From assembly GCA_021442155.1 (NCBI GenBank), contig CM038222.1, forward strand, positions 21,462,923-21,526,922: a DNA stretch of 64,000 nt, in the 5' to 3' direction. This document shows, piece by piece, positions 46,985 through 59,357 of the stretch. Positions within the stretch are counted from its first letter, which is position 1. Each line of letters opens with the position of its first letter. Source of the stretch: Cymbidium sinense. Taxonomy: Eukaryota; Streptophyta; Magnoliopsida; Asparagales; Orchidaceae. A model generated the notes under the pieces. The model was not told the origin of the DNA and made no database searches. It was given only the letters and a program-made list of their open reading frames with translations. The position numbers and the translations under genes are program-made.

Positions 46985-48720
46985 AGGAGTAGGCTGTACT
47001 AATGGAGCTTGGCCTTGGAGTGCTAGCAATGTTGCTAATAAGTCTTCAACTCTTTTCTCCATCTTCCTGATATGCTCATCTCTCTCTACCTGTTCGATGA
47101 AGTTGTTGGGTTGAATGAGTCATGTCTTCTTCCTCAACTACAACACCCTCCTGGCTATACTGATCCCTAAGAAGGGAGCCCCTAGTGTCGACCATATGGA
47201 CTTCCGCTGAGTCCTCTAAGAGATCATCCCCATCTAGATCAAAATTGACTTTAGCATCTTCTTCATTAGAGAAAACATTCCTGAAGAGTTCCCTCTTCTT
47301 AGTAATGTGGCGATGATCTCTCATCAAGAGCGGTCTAATGCGTGGATAAACACTCACCCGACCGTGGTGGGGCTTTTCTCACTGACAAAAATACATCGGG
47401 TATTGCTTATCACTGTACTATTATCTCTAAGAGGACTGTGATCACTAATAGGTATATACTGATTATTGCCCACTGGATGAACACTGATTATGGGAGGTTC
47501 TAGTGCCATGGGGACTGTAGAACTATCCCCTTCTCCTTCTATTTGTAGTCACTACCTCGATGGTGGTGGTTATGGGGGGCGACTACACGATGCTACGGGG
47601 TGCCACTCCTTCTTGACCAAGATTGAAGTAGGAGGTTAAGCGGAACTCACCCTCACCTCAATGGAGTAGATGAAGCAGACCCTTTGGCCATAATGTCAGG
47701 ATCACCAATGGGGCTTTCTTCTCCCAGATGTTGTCTTCTATGCCTTTGTATGGTGGATGGCGGACTTGAACAAGTGATGGTGGGCGGTGGATCGGTGTCG
47801 AGGCAACATTGACTTTCTCTAGGTATGAGCTTCTCTCCTATGGTGGGAAGAACTGAGAATGCTATCAATATGATCGGCCGTAGCAAAGTCATCGAGAAAG
47901 TCATGATGGTGAGCCATCGCTGGCATACCTACATCTCTCTCTGCTAGTAATCTGTATTGATACACAAGTCTCCCTGCCCTTTCTTGTGATGCCCCCGCTG
48001 CGAGGGATGATAGAACGAATATCAAATTTAGCCCTAGACTCTGATCGTCTGTAAGCTCTGCCAACTCGGCGCAGAACTAATCTGAGGCCAGCATACCACA
48101 TTCTCCTATCACTGATAGGAGCCTCAAAATGAACTATGGGAAGAGGTAAAATTGAGATCCTCCTAATGTCTTCCTCTCCATTAGAACTAGAGAGGGGGTG
48201 AAAATTGTTCTCCGTGATAAGAGGAGACACTATCCTAGATAACTCCTCTACAGGGAAGCTACCTTGGCTATGCAGTCATGATGCCGCTTGATCTTGCGGC
48301 ACTAGTTGCTGTGATGAGTCCTACTAGGAGGGGTAGCATGAGAACTAGACCCAATCTTGTAGGTGGGGGAGACTATCCCTGAAGATAAGGTAGCCTTCCC
48401 CTTGGAAGGAGCCAACGAGTGGGTGCTAGCCCATACTAGGGCAAAAAGGGGAGCCAGAGTGTCGCGGAATTACAAGCTATGGAACTTCCAAAGCCTTCCT
48501 CTTTAGTGAGGAAACTAAGTCGATGGCATCTCAACATGACCACTTCGCCCCTCACCACACTTTTGCGGAGGTTGTGGTGGCCCACTCATAAGTGATCTTA
48601 GCCCCCCTCAAAATCTTAGCCAAAATGAATGAGGTGGGCAAAGTCGATCTGGGAGGCTAGCCTAATCCAAGGCCAAATCTATCCCGAAAGGAAAAGTAAA
48701 CACATACTTCTAAGCTGCCA
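46981..48720 (-). pseudogene. Unrecognised GC-richer coding-like relic with coiled coil
   Basis: Minus strand, clearly GC-richer than its surroundings. Pieces in overlapping frames, read from 48230 down: RRMWYAGLRLVLRR (48230-47901), then ELTDDQSLGLNLIFVLSSLA and ERAGRLVYQYRLLAERDVG (48064-47819), an acidic piece DGDDLLEDSAEVHMV (47357-47076), and, near 47100-46981, a heptad-like coil RDEHIRKMEKRVEDLL. Several frames must be joined, so it is broken. A coiled coil with acidic stretches would suit a retrotransposon Gag or extra ORF, but I do not recognise the family. 48230-48720 has no good frame. Confidence 0.4.
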
Positions 48721-48840
48721 TGTGTGAAAATTTAAAAGACTGCACTAGCTATTCTGAGCTGTATGTCTGCATTTATAGAAATACAACTTGTATCAAATTT
48801 TAGCCTTGGTATTTATTCCACACAAGTAATAGAAATTTGG

Positions 48841-50640
48841 AGTTTTGAACCCACACTCAACAATTCAAATATGTTAAGTGGGTTTCACTAGAGAGATTTG
48901 GATATTAAGAAGAGTCTTTGCCATTTGATTTTGATTTAGAACCCATACTCAGCCTATTTAGGTAGGTTGGCAGGGGTTCATTTTCTTGGAGATATTTTTG
49001 TTTTATGCATCTTATTTGGAAATGTTGATAGTTTGAAAGATATCTACTTAGACAATTTGGGTATGCTAAGAAGAGGTTGTGATTGTGTGTTTGAAATATT
49101 TTTTCTTGTGAAGATTTGATTGTGTGATATTTTGATTTGAAAATGGGGCCTCTTACTTAACAAATTTGGTATGTTAAGTAGAAGTCACATGTGTTTGATT
49201 TGTGCTTGTTTATGAGACTTTCACTTAATTTGGTATGCTAAGTGAAAGTCAAATATGATTGTGAGATAAATTTGCTTCTCTTTGAAGATGGGAGTTCCTT
49301 AATAGATTTGGTATGTTAAATGAAAGCCCCAAATGTGTTAGAGATATATTTATTTTTCTTTGAGGATGAGACTCTCACTTAACAAATTTGGTATGTTAAG
49401 TGAAGCTCAAGTGTGGTTGGACATCAATAATTGGATCCTTATTTAACAAATTTGGTATGTTAAAATAGGGATCAAATGTGTGTTGAAAAGAGACCCTCAC
49501 TTAACAAATTTGGTATGTTAAGTGAAATTCAAATGTGTTTAAGATTTTGAAAATGAAACTCTCACTTAACAAATTTGGTATGTTAAGTGAAAGTTAAATG
49601 CGTTTATGATTTAAAATGAAACTCTCACTTAACAAATTTGGTATGCTAAGTGAAAGTCAAATGTGATTGTGATTTTGAAAATGAAACTCTCACTTAACAA
49701 ATTTGGTATGTTAAGTGAAAGTCAAATGTGTTTATGATTTTTAAAATGAAACTCTCACTTAACAAATTTGGTATGTTAAGTGAAAGTCAAATGTGTTTAT
49801 TATTTTGAAAATGAAACTCTTACTTAACAAATTTGGTATGTTAAGTGTAAGTAAAATATGTTTATGATTTTGAAAATGAAACTTTCACTTAACAAATTTG
49901 GTATGTTAAGCGAAAGTCAAATGTGCTTATGATTTTCAAAAATGAAACTCTCACTTAATAAATTTGGAATGCTAAGTGAAAGTCAAATGTGATTGTGATT
50001 TTGAAATTGAAACTCTACTTAACAAATTTGATATGTTATGAAAGTCAAAATGTTTATGATTTTTTTTTGAAAATGAAACTCTCACATAACAAATTTGGTA
50101 TGTTAAGTGAAAGTCAAATGTGTTTGTGATTTTTTTGAAAATGAAACTCTCACTTAACAAATTTAGTATGTTAAGTGAAAGTCAAATGTGTTTATGATTT
50201 TGAAAATGAAACTCTCATTTAACAAAATTGGTATGTTAAGTGAGTAAAATGTGTTTATGATTTTGAAAGAAAAAGTTATTTAACAAACTTAGGTTTGTTA
50301 AATGGAGTTCAATTTGTTCTTATGATTTTCAAAAAAAAAGGGGTTCTCATTCGACATACTTGGACATGTCAAATGAGCTCCCAATGTTTTTTGAAGTCCA
50401 AGACTTTGACAAGAAGGAGTTTTATCAGGCAAAAGAAAATAGAATTAAATTTGCTTTACCTTCTCCAAGGGTAGGGGAATTCCCATTTGACAAATTTGGG
50501 TATGTCAAGTGGGGGGGTTCAAATATGTCTTGACTTCTCTTTTGTGTGTGTAAGGTTTATTACTTTTGAGGGAAACTTCAGCTCTAGCACATGTGAAGTA
50601 TGCTAAGTGGAGTTTTAATTTTTATATCATGATTTTATTC
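48841..50640 (+). repeat. Tandem array of ~65-bp hairpin repeats
   Basis: About 15 regular units from 49376 to 50300 (stem starts near 49376, 49440, 49498, 49563, 49625, 49690, 49755, 49821, 49886, 49952, 50016, 50082, 50150, 50216, 50276), flanked by more diverged ones on both sides. Each has left arm CACTTAAC, loop AAATTTGGTAT and right arm GTTAAGTG, extending to about 12 of 13 paired bases with ACTCT/AAAGT, then a linker like CAAATGTGTTTATGATTTTG. Diverged units keep pairing with other sequences. Not a CRISPR: the linkers are near-identical, and this is plant nuclear DNA. Function unknown. Confidence 0.85.
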
Positions 50641-50719
50641 AAAATAGAATCTCCTCAAAAAAATTTGAGTGTATGGGATGGGGATAGCTATTTCCAAAGA
50701 AAATGTGTTTTGAAAAGAC

Positions 50720-53220
50720 ATTAAAATGGTTGATTTTGATTTTGAAAAGGACCTCCATGTAATAATCATAGGATTTGTTAACAAGGTTTGGTTATATGTG
50801 TTTTGTGAAAATTTCTTGCAAACTTTTGTGTACAGATCTCTCATTATGAGGATTTTGAAAACATGCTTTTGGAAAGACATGTTATTTTATAGAAGAGTTT
50901 TATTCTTTTATTGTTCATGGGATGAACCTTGCCTCACAATCAGAATGGTGATGAGATTCTTAATTTTGGTCATTTGATTAATTTTAATTTTCACCTATTG
51001 GGGAACTAGGGATTTTAAGACTAGTGAGGTCCTAAAACCTAAAGGATGTTGGCAGGTTTGCTTAAGAATGAAAAGCTAAGTGCCAATGGAAAGAATGACA
51101 TCTTAGGCCTATATAAAATATAAGTCCACTATCGATGCTTGGAAACAGTAATTGTCTACTAAAGATGGAGAGAGGAACCATCCCCAGCAGAGTCGCTAGA
51201 AAAATCTATGGTGTTTATTTTTGATGTATGGGACACCATGCAAATCTTAGGGTGTACTTATTGAAGTGATCGGGTAAGATATTAAGAAATAATGTACTAT
51301 CTCAAAGGATAGAAATCACCACCCTATAATGGACATAATCACCTAATAAGGACTCCTAAGGCATGAAGGGTCTTTGAATATACCAGAGATCTTTCCCTTA
51401 CTTTACATGGAAAAGTAAAGTAGGGTTTATTTTAAGCCAGGTTTATTATGTTCTCTATGGAGGCAAGCCTCCATAGTTAATTACATCCTAAGGAATGGGA
51501 ATTCCTTAAGAATACTCCTGATTAGGGTCTTGAAAGATTTCATGGTTTAAGACTATCAAAGGATTGGCTATTTTAAAGAATCAAATTGGATAGATCAAGG
51601 AGAAGACTTTTTTTAAGAATCCAAAGAGAGAAAGTAGGAAATGCTCATGATAATAGGAAGCCTAGTGAGCATTCCAATCTACTATAATTGGGCTTTATAT
51701 TTTTGAATTTTGAAAATTATTTGAGTTGACATTTTATTAGATTGTTAGGGTTTATAATTCCATAATATAATATTATGGAAATGCCTAAGAGGTGAGGACT
51801 TATGCTTATAGCCCGAAGAAAATAGCTACCTCAAATTCCTAAACTAAGGAGCCTTGGTACAAAATAAAGGCACGACTTAAATCTAAGGTGAAAATGGGTA
51901 TATGGTTTACCTCCACAAGAGAGAATAAACCACATTTGGACTTATTACCGCCTGGGTGGCGACACTACTACGCTTTAAATCCATGTAGGAAAGTCTTATG
52001 GCAAGATGGCTAAGTTGTTATTCATTTAGAAAGGAGACTAAGCCCTTAAAATCACTCCCTAAGAGACTAGAGCATGAGTGGTATGAATCCATAACTTAAT
52101 CTAATGCAAATTTTATCAAATTTATTTGATTCTTTTGGACTTTTTATTTTGACATAGGCAATGGGATTTTGTATGCCTAAATGCATAAGAATTTGATTAT
52201 GGGCCAAATCAATAGAGAAAGGGGTGTCCTTCCACCAAAGGCTCTCACAAGTTAAGCCTTGATTCTCTGGCAAAGATGGAAGTCCCCTCTTAACAAGAGT
52301 AAAATAATATGATGTGCATGATATTATACATTCATCCATCTAGCTAAAGGGTTGCTAAAAATTTTATTATCTTGATTTAATTCCTAGGCTTTTTTATGAG
52401 GTTATGAGTTATTTTAAAATTTTAGTTATGAGTTGTTAATTTAGAAAAATTTATTTTATCTTAAGAGCTTATCACATCCAGGCCACACATTCAAGCATTA
52501 GTCATAAAGAAACAATGAAAAGCATGTTGTTCTAATGCAAAATCTAAGCACAAGATCAAATAATTTTATAGATTACCGTAAAAGAATAAAAGGCCAGTGT
52601 GTTCATGCTCCATCGTACACCCTGAATAAAAAAAAAAAGATGGGTAGCCGAGCTCTACCCTTATACAACCTGGATTACAAAAATAAATAAATAATCATGC
52701 TATGGGGGGTCTTCTTTTCGTCATTTCTTCCTTCTTTTTTCTTTTAATTTGATTTGATCCAAAGGCATCACAGGGCACCCCAGGGACTAAGCCTTCTAGC
52801 CACTACTCATCCTAATCCCCCATAACACTAATCCTAATTCCTAATAAAAAATTATATTAAAAATAGAAAAATAAATCTAGCTACACTTGCAAAATAAATG
52901 TTAGCTAAACACACCATACAACCTAAGCAGTTATATGAATAATTTGGACTTAGCACCCCACACATGGGTAATCAAGCCCACCTATCATAACATAGGTTAC
53001 AGGGATAACCATAGCAAAAGCATTTTTATATTTTTATAATAACACCTTAAGCACAATCCCCAAAAAACATGATTAATAAAGGCTAAACATCCAAAACATA
53101 CAACATAACATCCAATCTAAAACATTACATCACAAAACAAATTATGACATCATACATACAACGCCCTAACTTAGCACTAGAAGTGGTTACTTAGTATTCT
53201 AATGTGTGTGCTTAAGGATT
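50720..53220 (+). repeat. Block A of the module, copy 2
   Basis: Direct copy of 1-2470. Shared order: CACCTATTGGG, GAGGTCCTAAAA, the stem-loops at 51049-51086, 51455-51476 and 51650-51673, GAGACTAGAGCATGAGTGGT (52060-52080 matching 1313-1333), TTCCTAGGCTTT, and the most similar stretch at about 52870-52985. No credible gene; frames at 50635-50977 and 52067-52339 are not matched in copy 1. Confidence 0.75.
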
Positions 53221-53499
53221 GTGTGACAAGACTTTACTAGGCTTTTTTAATTTAAGTTTCAATTTGGAGTTTGAATTTGTTTAAATTTTACCTTTGGGTG
53301 ATTTCAATTTAAATGATTTAATGATTTATTTTTCATTTTTATTTCAGTTTTATTTTGTTAAAGTGATGTTTAAGTTTTCAAGAATGAAGAGTAGAATGAA
53401 TTCCATTTGTAGACAGAACTCACCCTATTCTACATCCTAGCTCTTAAAGAGTCTAATTAAGGTCCTTAAGGATCTTAATTAGCCCATTTAAATTTATGT

Positions 53500-53835
53500 A
53501 ATTCATTTTATTTGATATATTTGACTTGATTTAAAATTTAGAATTTGAGTTTGTTTAAGTATTTGATTGATTGATTTTGGATTAGATGTTTTAGTTTAAT
53601 TGCATCTTGATAATTCAATATCCTTAATTTCTAATCAAGTTTAAGTTTATTTAAATTCATGTTTTTTTGATTAGTTAATTTCAGATTAGATGTTTTTTTA
53701 TTAAATTTTGAAAATTCAATATCCTTAAAATCTAATGAAGTTTAAGTTTGTTTAAGTTAATGTTCTTGATTGATTAATTTTAGATTAGATGTCTTTGGTT
53801 TAGTTAAATCTTGATAATTCAATATCCTTTTGAAT
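53500..53835 (+). repeat. ~100-bp AT-rich tandem repeat, three copies
   Basis: The phrase ATTAGATG...GATAATTCAATATCCTT occurs near 53581, 53691 and 53784, each preceded by GTTTAAGTT(T/A)-type DNA. Period about 95-110 bp, diverged. Confidence 0.6.
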
Positions 53836-55986
53836 TAATATTTAATTATTTTCTTTGATTGTGGTTATGTGACTTAATTTCATGCTTATTTGATTGTTGT
53901 TCATTTATTTGTAGTTTGATCAGATTAGATTAATTGAAATTTTATTTTGATTTTAATTAAGTTTGATTCTTTGTAATTAGGATTATTTTTTTGATCACAT
54001 CCATTTTTCATGTTCATCAAAGTTTGGTTTGTATTTTGATTTTGTACATTTGATAGTTGATTAGTCTATTTTATTTAAGTAGGTTGAATGAGATTTGATT
54101 TGATTATATATTAAATTGATGAGAGTCTTTCTTAATTTTAATTTAATTTGATTTTATTTGATTTGATTAGCTTTATTGATCTATGGGTTTTCTTAGGTTC
54201 AATGTGATTATGTGATTAGTTTAATTAAGAAGTGTATTTATGTTAAATATAAAGGTTTGTTTAATTTTCAATTTGGTTTCATATTTGTTTAGACTAATGA
54301 TGTAATTCATCACTTAATAATTTAGGTTTAATTTAGGTTATGATTAGTATTTAATTGCATTTATGTTTGATTAAGCTTATGTTTAATATGATTAATTTAA
54401 TTAACTTAATTATTTTATTTAAGAGGTGTGATTAATTATTAAATTAAATAAAGATTTGTTTAATCTTTAATTTGATTTCATTTTTATTTAGGTTAATGAT
54501 GTAATTAGTGACTTAATGATTTAAGTTTATATTAGGATTTGATTAACATTTAATTACATTTTATGTTTAGTTAAGCTTAAGTTTAATATGATTAATTTAA
54601 TTGACTTAATTAGTTTATTTAATAGGTGTGATTTAATCAGTAAATTAATTACGTTTTTGATTTGGATTAATTTTAATGTGATTTATAAAACTATTTTAGT
54701 TTATAAAGATGATGGATTAATTTATTAAGTTTGCATTAACTAGGTGTTTGATTAAGGGTAATTAAAATTTTAAATTATTAGATTAATTAATGGTTTGTTT
54801 AATTAGAGATTAATGACTTAATGATTTAGGTTTAATTTATGTTTTGATTAGTGTTTAATTGCATCTTAATTATGTTTGATTAAGCTTAGGTTTAATATGA
54901 TTAATTTGATTAACTTAGTTAGTTTACTTGAGGGGTGTGATTATTAAATTTAATTAGGGGTTTGATTTAAGCTTAATTTTAGAGTTAGCTTTAATGTAAT
55001 TTATTTAAATTAATTTGATTAATTAAGATGATGGATTAATTTATTAAGTTTACATTAATTAGATGTTTGATTAATTAAGTTTGATTAAGGGTAACTAAAA
55101 TTTTAAATCATTAGATTAATTAAGGGTTTGTTTAATTAGAAATTAATGACTTAATTTCTCACATATGAGTGATTTGGTTTAGTTAAGTGTTTTCCTTAAG
55201 TTTGATTTGATGAAAGGATTATTATTATTACCATCATTAAGTGTGTTTATTTCATTTATTCATTTCATTTATATTAGAGTTTTATTTGTTGATTCATTTA
55301 TTATCTTTGTTTGATTTCTAAGTTGTTTGATTTAGTTATTAGGTTGAAATATTTATTGGCTAATTAATTATCTTTTCAAATAGATGTGATTTAATCATAT
55401 GTTAATTAAGTTTACTTTAATTTTATTTGGTTTAAATTAGTATCAAATGATTAAAGTTTCCAAAATTTGTTGAATTTTGGGTTTGATTTAAGATTTAATC
55501 TTTTAATTGAGTTTTATTAACCTAAATAGGATTAATCATATTTAATTTAATCTCCTCTAAAGATGATATTTTTTTGATTTGAGATTTGATTAATGATTGC
55601 TTAAGTGCTATTTCATTTTTGATTTTGATTTGATATTTAAATTATTTTTAGGTTATGTTTTAATTAACAACTTAATTGATTCAACTCTACTCTTAAATGT
55701 TTGTGTGGGTTTCATTAGGATTAATAAGATCACATTATTTTCCTAAGAGTCCTAAATGTCAATTGAAGTGATTTAAGCCATTCTAAAGATTTTTGTAAAT
55801 GTCTAAATTTTTATTTGATTTAATTTATTAAAATGAACAATTTGAAGTTTAAAATTTAATTTTTCCCAATCCAGTTATTTTCACTTGAAAGTTTTTTTGG
55901 TAGTGTTTTAACTTTAGTTTCAATCACATTTCAACTTAATCGATTTATATTTTTGGTTTAATTAATGAAATTTGATTTATACTATA
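53836..55986 (+). repeat. AT-rich TTAATT/GATTAAGTTTA tandem repeats
   Basis: Extremely AT-rich; no gene. A unit of about 200 bp or more recurs at about 54297, 54493 and 54808, sharing GACTTAATGATTTAGGTTTA, TTTAATTGCAT, TTTGATTAAGCTTA and TTTAATATGATTAATTT. Further weaker repeats carry GATGATGGATTAATTTATTAAG (54706 and 55027). The right edge at 55986 is an abrupt junction with element 3. Confidence 0.55.
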
Positions 55987-56640
55987 GGACACAATCCACA
56001 AGACCATAGGATAGTGCTCGCTTCATTTGATGGGCTTGGGACTTCTCTAAGGTAGTAAGCCTTTATTTAAGTAATCCATGAATGGTTGCCTCCAATCAAA
56101 CTCCTCGTCCATCAGGCAATGGCAACCTCCCCTTCAAGAGAGTACTTTTTGAAGAGTTCAATATCAATAAATGATAAGACTTGTCTATTTTAGACCTTTA
56201 TTGATATGAACTCATCTCTATGCCAACCCATTGGCAAGCTTGGCTAAAAGCATATGCTATAATCTCTCCTTAAGGAATATTATAAATAGTAACCTCTAGG
56301 ATTTGGCAAATAACTCCAATGGTGTACTTATGGTGTGATAGAGCTTGGGCTTTATAACCTTATAAGACCCTGATTTGGTTGATAACTAGAATCCTTGAAG
56401 ATGTTGATGTTATGGATGCTTAGAGTAACTAACTCTAAATGCGAGTCAGCCTCATAGTTGGCTTCATTGTTGGTTGATTGGAAGAGATAGAGAATCTCAT
56501 CACATCATGGTCGAGTTAAGAGAATTATTTCTACCCTACCTTTCCTCTAATAGTAGATTATAGTTTTTCTCCTCTTTGAGAGGAAGCCACACCATCAAAG
56601 TACATCTCCCAATGGTGAATGCTAGTATCCCCTATGTTCA
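55987..56640 (-). pseudogene. Archaeal-type RNase H and integrase start of element 3
   Basis: Minus strand, strongly broken by small deletions. DNA-level match to element 2 at 39236-39910: for example AATCCATGAATGGTTGCCTC (56079-56098) equals 39329-39348, and GGAAGCCACACCATCAAAGT occurs at 56582 and 39871. No frame longer than a few dozen codons survives. Confidence 0.7.
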
Positions 56641-56812
56641 TGATTTTCTCATCAGGGAGATCATCTTGGTAGAGAGTCAATAGAAGTCGGTGTCGCTAAG
56701 AAATCTACTAACACTTTTCCTTTCATATGGAATGGGTACAAAGGTAATGTCAAACAAGAGGATCATGGACCATCGTGCTAATTGTCCATAATTATAGGCG
56801 TGTCATGAGATA

Positions 56813-57052
56813 CTATAGTGGATTGATCTTAGAGATTAAGTTCACCTTATGAGGAACCATGTAGTGATGTGGATTTTGGGATGCAAATATTAAAGCTAGG
56901 CAATGCTTCTCAATGGGTGGATAATTTGCCTTAGTACGGATTAGACGATGGCTGAGATAGTAGAGTGCATTTTCCTTCCCTTCATCATTAGCTTTGGCCA
57001 ACAAAGCACCAAGGGAGATGTCTAACATAGTAGTGTAAAGTATGAATGGCAT
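56813..57052 (-). pseudogene. First RNase H of element 3
   Basis: Minus strand. The open frame reads LDISLGALLAKANDEGKEN, ALYYLSHRLIRTKANYPPIE and KVNLISKINPL. This is the best-preserved RT-linked RNase H of the three elements; the frame closes at a stop after INPL and the RT side is out of frame. Confidence 0.8.
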
Positions 57053-57129
57053 GCCTAAATAGGGGCTGCTAGAACCAGTGGTGTCCTCATCTAATGCTTG
57101 ATGTCTTTGAAGGCATGCTCACACTTATC

Positions 57130-57895
57130 ATCCCACATAAACTTGGCATCCTTTTGATAAGTCGAGAATGGTGACATCTTCCCCGATATGTTAGATATAA
57201 AGCGCGTCTTAAATATGCCAAACCCTTGGAATGATCTAAGTTGAGTTAAACTTTTAGGGGTAGCATTTCTAATCTCACATTGATCTTCTCAGATCAATTT
57301 TGTTTTGGGATAACCAACCAAAGGAATTTCCTAAATCTACTCTGAATGCACACTTCAGGGGTTCCTTTTGAGATTAAATTGTCTTAATTATTTGAAAATT
57401 ACTTTCAAGTCAAAGAGATGGTCTTCCTTTTCCCTACTTTTGACCATGAGATCATCAACATAGCACTTGACTTGATGAAGAATGAATTCATCAAAGATTC
57501 ATAGCCCGTTGGTATGTAGCATCGGCATTTTTAAGGCTGAAAGGCATGACCTTATAGCAATAAATTCTGATTAGGATTCTAAAAGCAGTGTTTCTTTCAT
57601 CTTCAGGGGACATCTTTATTTGGTTATATCCAGATGAGCCATCCATGAAAGAGAAGACTGCATGAGATGAGGCAATGTCCACCATCAGCTCCGGGATTGG
57701 TAGTGAAAATTCACCTTTTGGACATGTCTTACTTAAATCACTAAAATCGACACATATGTTCATCGGGTCATTCCTTTTCTTAACTAGGGTGATGCTGACT
57801 AACCAGGTAGGATATTTTTCTTCTCGAAAGAAGCCAACAATGATCAATTTCTTGACTTTATAAATGACTTGTTGTTCTATATCTAATTGCATGCA
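57130..57895 (-). pseudogene. Reverse transcriptase of Tat element 3
   Basis: Minus strand. 57892-57491 is open: VKKLIIVGFFREEKYPTWLV, CPKGEFSLPIPELMVDIASS (the usual PKDEF reads PKGEF), FSFMDGSSGYNQIKM and YCYKVMPFSLKNADATYQRA. A deletion breaks the frame just after that. The YVDD active-site codons remain intact at 57462-57451 in another frame. The connection region (57290-57130) is present but broken. Confidence 0.85.
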
Positions 57896-57959
57896 TCTAG
57901 GACCTTGATAGGGTTAGCGTCTATTGCTAGTATATGGATCGCTACATGAGCCAATGCAT

Positions 57960-59100
57960 CTCTTCATAATTCATGCAAGTAGTCCTTAAACATAATCAAT
58001 AGCCTAACTAAGTCATTGGTTTCAATTTTATTAAACAAAGAGCGATGTATGTCGCATGGATCTTATTCACTTCTAAGTTGATTTCCTTGAGCTCGTTGAT
58101 GGTTGACTTGATCTCTTCTTTGAACTCTATGCATCTTTGACTTCAAAATCATCTAGATCATCTAAAGTTTCTAAGCAGCTCCTCAAATGAGTTAATGTGA
58201 TTTGAAAAGAACTTATCGATTCCAAATGATTTATGATGACTAAATAATCATCATCATCATTTGAACCCATTTCTAGTCCTAGTCTTGATTGAGAGCTTTT
58301 GTATTTGTTCTTCCATATTCTTTTGAAGTAGTTTGACTTGTGCTTTGATCAAGTATGTAGGACTAACCCTTTCTTTGCTAAATTATGAACACAAGGAAAG
58401 AACCAATCAAAAGGTAATTCTATTAAATCTTTATATGAATTATCCTCAAGTTCTACATCAAGTTCTTGACTTGAGGATGATGCTCCAGAAAAGAATCAGT
58501 CTTCACACATGTGGATGACTTAGGGGCCTCCTTAACTACCAAACCCTCTACTTTTTGAGAGGAAAGTGGGGTTAGAGCTAAGGTTCTAAAATGATGTATA
58601 ACTATTTCACATATAGACTTGGATACACTTATGCTTTACTTTGGAGCCTAGTCTTCATCATTATCTGGCTCAAGTGTCACCTCCAAGGGAATCTACTGCT
58701 GAGAAGAGATGGCTTGTGTGCTAACCGTATAAGACTCATCCTATGAACTAGATTTTATGTTTATATGGATAGCATGTGTACTCTTGGTAGTTGGGACATA
58801 TCTTCTATTAGGTGGCCAATAAGGATGTTTTCCACCCCTCAGATTGCTTCTAAACTAGCCTCTTCCTCAGCCTGGTGGAGGTCAGGTCATCCTACCTATA
58901 TGTTTGAATGGAATAATGAACTATGGGTGAAATCTAATGTTAGGCTCCACTTCCTCCTCTAAGTCTGTTTCTGCTCCCTTTTATTTTCTTTTTTATTTTC
59001 TCTTTACTTTTCTTTTTATTTTCTCTTCCTTTTTCTTTTTCTTTTTCTTTTATTTTTTAACTTTGGCCAAGTTCACAAGAATAGACTTGTTAATTTTGAG
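57960..59100 (-). pseudogene. Protease-RT linker of element 3
   Basis: Minus strand, DNA match to 41340-42325 of element 2. It includes the purine-rich sense-strand stretch (plus 58975-59062, CTTTTT-rich) that would encode lysine/glutamate repeats. No recognised domain. Confidence 0.5.
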
Positions 59101-59357
59101 GGAGGTAGTAAGCCACATCCTCATATATGTCGACCTTGTGAATTGTAAATGGCTTAAGATCTCCTTTGACATAGAAGACGATCCCACCTCTCACGAACTT
59201 ATACATTAAAGTATAGAGGATGAAACTATGTTGTCCTCATGTATCCATGGTCTCCCAAGCAAAGTGTTCAAAGATGTATAAGAGTCTATAATGTGAAACT
59301 TGGCTTCGATCTTCCAATCATCTATCTCCAAGGGCCACATTATGGAGCCTAAGGCCT
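59100..59357 (-). pseudogene. Aspartic protease C-terminal part of element 3
   Basis: Minus strand. Starting near 59355 it reads IMWPLEIDDWKIEAKFHIID then SYTSLNTLLGRPWIHEDNIV, the characteristic Tat/Ty3 protease end; LLGRPWIH is encoded at 59262-59239. The active-site DTG/DSG region that should lie upstream is missing, because the sequence passes into the inverted module at about 59360. A stop follows after SSIL. Confidence 0.75.

Noticed and set aside
47653..48230. Intact host gene on minus
   Set aside because: The readable pieces overlap in different frames and need several joins; treated as a relic.
48841..50640. CRISPR array
   Set aside because: The units are near-identical throughout, without unique spacers or cas genes, and the window is plant nuclear DNA.
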